Assembly (NCBI GenBank): GCA_020853995.1 | Contig: JADYXV010000318.1 | Location: 1 to 18,066, forward strand | Direction of reading: 5' to 3' | Length of the DNA stretch: 18,066 nt | DNA from: Novosphingobium sp. | Lineage (GTDB): Bacteria; Pseudomonadota; Alphaproteobacteria; Sphingomonadales; Sphingomonadaceae | Part shown: in pieces, positions 15,541-18,066 of the stretch | Layout of the letters: every line of letters starts with the position of its first letter | Numbering within the stretch: the stretch's first letter is position 1 | The notes under the pieces: model-generated | Told to the model about the DNA's origin: nothing | The model's input: the letters and a program-made list of their open reading frames with translations, nothing else | The model's database searches: none | Program-made: the position numbers and the translations under genes

Positions 15541-17039
15541 GCAACTTTCGCTTCGCGCACGCCGCAATAGTGCGAAACATAGGCATAGTGTTCCGGCATA
15601 CCGGCTACGGTGCGGGCCACATTATCGCGCAAGGAAGCGAGGAGGTAGGACAATTCGTCATTGCTCAGCTTGGCGGCTACGGGATGATAGCTTTGCGGCA
15701 TGATCCCTTGGCCCATCATCACTTGCACCCAGCTGTTTTCGGCAAACAGTTCTTCGTTGCGGCGGAAGACACGGCCGGTTTCGCGGAACAGTTCGATCTT
15801 TTGTTCAAGACTGTCGGGCACTTCCAGCGATGCGCAGTGCCGCCAGAACGGGCTGTCTGTCCGCTCGGTCGCCTTGTAGTGCAGGATCAGGAAGTCGCGG
15901 ATCTGCTCCATGTCGGTAAACTGCTGATCGTTGAATTCGGCAATGTCACGTTCGCTGGGGCGTCCTGCCGGGAGCATGCGCAACAGGCGCAACACGGCGC
16001 GCTGGATCAGGTGGATGCTGGTGGATTCCAGCGGCTCCATGAACCCGCCGGACAGCCCCACCGCGATGCAGTTGCGGTGCCATTGCTTGCGCCGCGCTCC
16101 GGTCTTGAACGAGATGAAGTTCGGTTCGGTCAGCGTCTTGCCTTCAATCGTGCCCAGCAACCGCTCAAGTGCAGCATCGCGGTCCATGTAGCGGCTGCAA
16201 TAGACGATGCCGTTGCCCGCACGGTGCTGAAGCGGGATGCGCCATTGCCAGCCTGCCTCATGTGCAATGGCGCGGGTATAAGGCACTGGCGGGCGCACGC
16301 TGGCAGTTTGAATGGCCACCGCGCCATCGCAGGGCAGCCAATGGCTCCAATCATCGTACCCGGCATGAAGCGCGCCTTCGATCAACAGCGCGCGGAAGCC
16401 GGTGCAGTCTATGAACAGGTCACCTTCGATGCGCCGCCCGCCATCCAGCAACAGCGCGGCGATATCGCCGGTCACGCCGTCAAGCTCGACGTGGGCAATG
16501 CGGCCTTCAACCCTCTTGCAGCCGTCCGTTTCGGCCATTGTGCGCAAAAAGGCACCATAGAGCGATGAATCGAGCTGATAGGCGTAATTGATCCGGTCAT
16601 CGGGCAAGTGTGCGAACTTGCCCGCTTCGGCTGCTTTCAGTTCAAGGCAGTAATCGTCATATGGCTCTGTGTGGCCCTGGGTTTTGCCGTGCATCCAGAA
16701 ATGCTGGAACCCTGCTGACCAATGATCCTTGCCCGTGCCGCCGAACGAGTGGAAATAACGTTCCCCAACATCCTTCCAGTTTTCAAACATGATACCAAGT
16801 TTGAAGGTGGCCTGCGTCGCCTTCATGAACTCGGCCTCGCCAATGCCCAGCAGGCGGTTATAGGCAACGAGCGGCGGGATGGTGCTTTCGCCCACGCCCA
16901 CGGTGCCGATTGCATCGGATTCAACCAGCGTCACATCGGCCACCGGACCCAGCGTGCGGGCGATTGCCGCCGCAGCCATCCAGCCCGATGTACCGCCACC
17001 GGCAATCACGATCCGGCGAGGCAGAGTTGGCATTTCCAT
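15537..17039 (-). CDS. Flavin-dependent tryptophan-halogenase-family protein
   Basis: The 500-residue product has the full signature of the family: FAD-binding GGGTSGW (14-20), GVGESTIPP (48-56), a conserved Lys80 in FKLGI matching the catalytic lysine of PrnA/RebH-type enzymes, the WxWxIP motif as WQWRIP (264-269), and EPLEST (335-340), the segment carrying the catalytic glutamate. Characterised members use reduced FAD, O2 and halide to chlorinate or brominate an aromatic substrate; a separate flavin reductase is needed and none is seen here. ATG at 17039 is preferred because AAAGGA lies six bases upstream (17046-17051); ATG at 17057 would overlap the cupin stop (ATGA) and add six residues. 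Paralogues beside TonB-dependent receptors and cupin proteins are common in glycan loci, but their substrate there is unsettled. Its stop codon overlaps the GH16 start. Confidence 0.92.
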   Translation of the reverse strand: MEMPTLPRRIVIAGGGTSGWMAAAAIARTLGPVADVTLVESDAIGTVGVGESTIPPLVAYNRLLGIGEAEFMKATQATFKLGIMFENWKDVGERYFHSFGGTGKDHWSAGFQHFWMHGKTQGHTEPYDDYCLELKAAEAGKFAHLPDDRINYAYQLDSSLYGAFLRTMAETDGCKRVEGRIAHVELDGVTGDIAALLLDGGRRIEGDLFIDCTGFRALLIEGALHAGYDDWSHWLPCDGAVAIQTASVRPPVPYTRAIAHEAGWQWRIPLQHRAGNGIVYCSRYMDRDAALERLLGTIEGKTLTEPNFISFKTGARRKQWHRNCIAVGLSGGFMEPLESTSIHLIQRAVLRLLRMLPAGRPSERDIAEFNDQQFTDMEQIRDFLILHYKATERTDSPFWRHCASLEVPDSLEQKIELFRETGRVFRRNEELFAENSWVQVMMGQGIMPQSYHPVAAKLSNDELSYLLASLRDNVARTVAGMPEHYAYVSHYCGVREAKVA

Positions 17040-17053
17040 GGTCTGTCCTTTGG

Positions 17054-18064
17054 TCATTGGCTGAAACTGCGAAGGAGAAAGGCGTGCATGCGACCGGCGC
17101 TTTGCGCATCAAATGGCGCAAGCACGCCTTGTGCAGGTGGCGGGATATGGGCGGCAGCGTCTGTGCCGCCCGAAAAGACATAATGTTCGAACATTGCGCG
17201 CCAGATATCCCGCTGCGCTGGCGGCAGATCGCGGATCGCCAGAATGGCATGATTGAGCGCGTTCTGCGGCTGGCCCAAAAAGCGCGGCGTATCGCGCCAC
17301 CAGTAATTGATCAGCACGTTGAATGGCGCGCTGGCCTCGACATGGTGGTACCACAGCGACGGGATATACAGTGCGTCGCCCGGTTCCAGATCGGCAACCA
17401 AGGCACTGGCCATTGCATCGGCGAAGCGGGGATAAGTGGCAAGGTCCGGTGCGGCCAGATCCACCATGCTCACGGCGCGTCCCGCCGGGGTATTGTCAAT
17501 CGGGCCGAGATAAAGATTGCGGAACTGGTCGGGCGGGAACAGCGTGAACCGGCGTTGGCCCACTGCGCAACACGCCAGATTATCGGGGAAATCGTTATGC
17601 GCCGCAATCTTTGTCGGCGTGCTGATCCATATGCTGGCCAGCGCATCGCGTGTTGACAGGGGCATCGGGTTTGCGCTGCCGAGCCCATCGAAAAACTGTT
17701 CGATATCAATCGATGCAAGGTACACGGTGGGCACAACAGGGTGCGCCTCGGCCGCATCGAAACCAGCGAATATCTTGTCTAGCCGACCATGTCCCATGCG
17801 GAAATTCATCTGCATGTCGGCGTCGTAAAACAACCGTCCGCCAGATTGGGGATCGCCCATCGATACGGCAAAATCACGCTCTCGGGCATGGGCGAGCAAA
17901 TGCGCCCTTGCTTCGCGTGGAGAGCGGCGTGCCGCTTGTACCAGCGGCCAATCGGCCACCAGCCCGCGCACCACGAAAGGCTGCTCTGCGCTGGCGATAG
18001 CCACATCCAGCGCAGCGGCATCGACTACCGCCAATTCGGTCACAGGCGGTAGTGTCTGGTTCAC
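17054..18064 (-). CDS. Cupin_8 / JmjC-like Fe(II)-dependent oxygenase-type protein
   Basis: The protein (336 residues from a GTG at 18064) carries the cupin-like fold of the JmjC/FIH group. The metal-binding H-x-D is His156-Asn-Asp158 in AAHNDFPDN, and the distal ligand is His240 or His241 in PGDALYIPSLWYHHVE (228-243). Relatives are 2-oxoglutarate/Fe(II) hydroxylases or demethylases, and bacterial members of this branch have no established substrate. The GTG lies two bases from the window edge. GTGA there would also supply a TGA stop for an upstream gene, so coupling with a preceding gene is likely, but a longer N-terminus outside the window cannot be excluded. It precedes the halogenase gene by 14 bases, or overlaps it if the alternative start is used. 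The pair is a recurring unit beside TonB receptors in glycan-uptake loci. Confidence 0.88.
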   Translation of the reverse strand: MNQTLPPVTELAVVDAAALDVAIASAEQPFVVRGLVADWPLVQAARRSPREARAHLLAHARERDFAVSMGDPQSGGRLFYDADMQMNFRMGHGRLDKIFAGFDAAEAHPVVPTVYLASIDIEQFFDGLGSANPMPLSTRDALASIWISTPTKIAAHNDFPDNLACCAVGQRRFTLFPPDQFRNLYLGPIDNTPAGRAVSMVDLAAPDLATYPRFADAMASALVADLEPGDALYIPSLWYHHVEASAPFNVLINYWWRDTPRFLGQPQNALNHAILAIRDLPPAQRDIWRAMFEHYVFSGGTDAAAHIPPPAQGVLAPFDAQSAGRMHAFLLRSFSQ

Positions 18065-18066
18065 GT

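Noticed and set aside
14638..16568. Two long plus-strand open frames (310 and 332 codons) opposite the GH16 and halogenase genes
   Set aside because: They are antisense to genes with intact catalytic motifs, have Cys/Arg/His/Gln-rich composition typical of shadow frames, and show no domain or ribosome site.

Overview
The window looks like chromosomal DNA of a sphingomonad-type alphaproteobacterium. It is moderately GC-rich, has TonB-dependent uptake and FucP-type sugar permeases, and carries the cupin / tryptophan-halogenase gene pair often seen in glycan-uptake loci of Sphingomonadales, Caulobacterales and Xanthomonadales. The assignment rests on gene content and protein style only; no rRNA or other marker is present.

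Region 1 (30-1511, minus strand) is one gene for a Wzx-like polysaccharide/O-antigen flippase. It is followed by a comparatively AT-rich, roughly 480-base divergent intergenic region holding a direct repeat, an inverted repeat and two candidate promoters.

Region 2 (1992-7175, plus strand) is a three-gene module: an exported M1 zinc metallopeptidase, a small exported DUF6702-like protein whose GTG start overlaps the peptidase stop codon, and, after a 184-base gap, a TonB-dependent receptor with a His/Asp/Glu-rich loop like those of ZnuD-type zinc receptors. A 15-base sequence resembling a Zur operator lies over the -10 region upstream of the peptidase (1919-1933). A second copy matching it at 12 of 15 bases lies upstream of the receptor (4963-4977). 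I infer a zinc-regulated metal-acquisition unit; this is the most interesting signal in the window. A hairpin with an 8-bp GC-rich stem (7184-7210) separates the module from the convergent genes that follow.

Region 3 (7220-18064, all minus strand) is a beta-glucan (probably laminarin or mixed-linkage glucan) utilisation locus. In transcription order it holds a cupin_8/JmjC-like protein (its start is at the window edge), a flavin-dependent tryptophan-halogenase-family protein, a GH16 endo-beta-glucanase, a LacI-family regulator, an MFS transporter, a GH3 ExoP-type exo-beta-glucosidase, a FucP-family sugar:H+ symporter and a CPA2-type cation/proton antiporter. Most junctions overlap or are separated by 2-18 bases. 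The main break is about 96 bases before the GH3 gene, where a hairpin and a candidate LacI-type operator lie. The expected logic is that GH16 cuts the glucan, GH3 releases glucose, the MFS/FucP permeases import products and LacI senses them. The outer-membrane receptor probably lies upstream, beyond the window. What the halogenase and cupin protein do here is unknown.

I saw no tRNA, rRNA, CRISPR array, insertion sequence or integrase.
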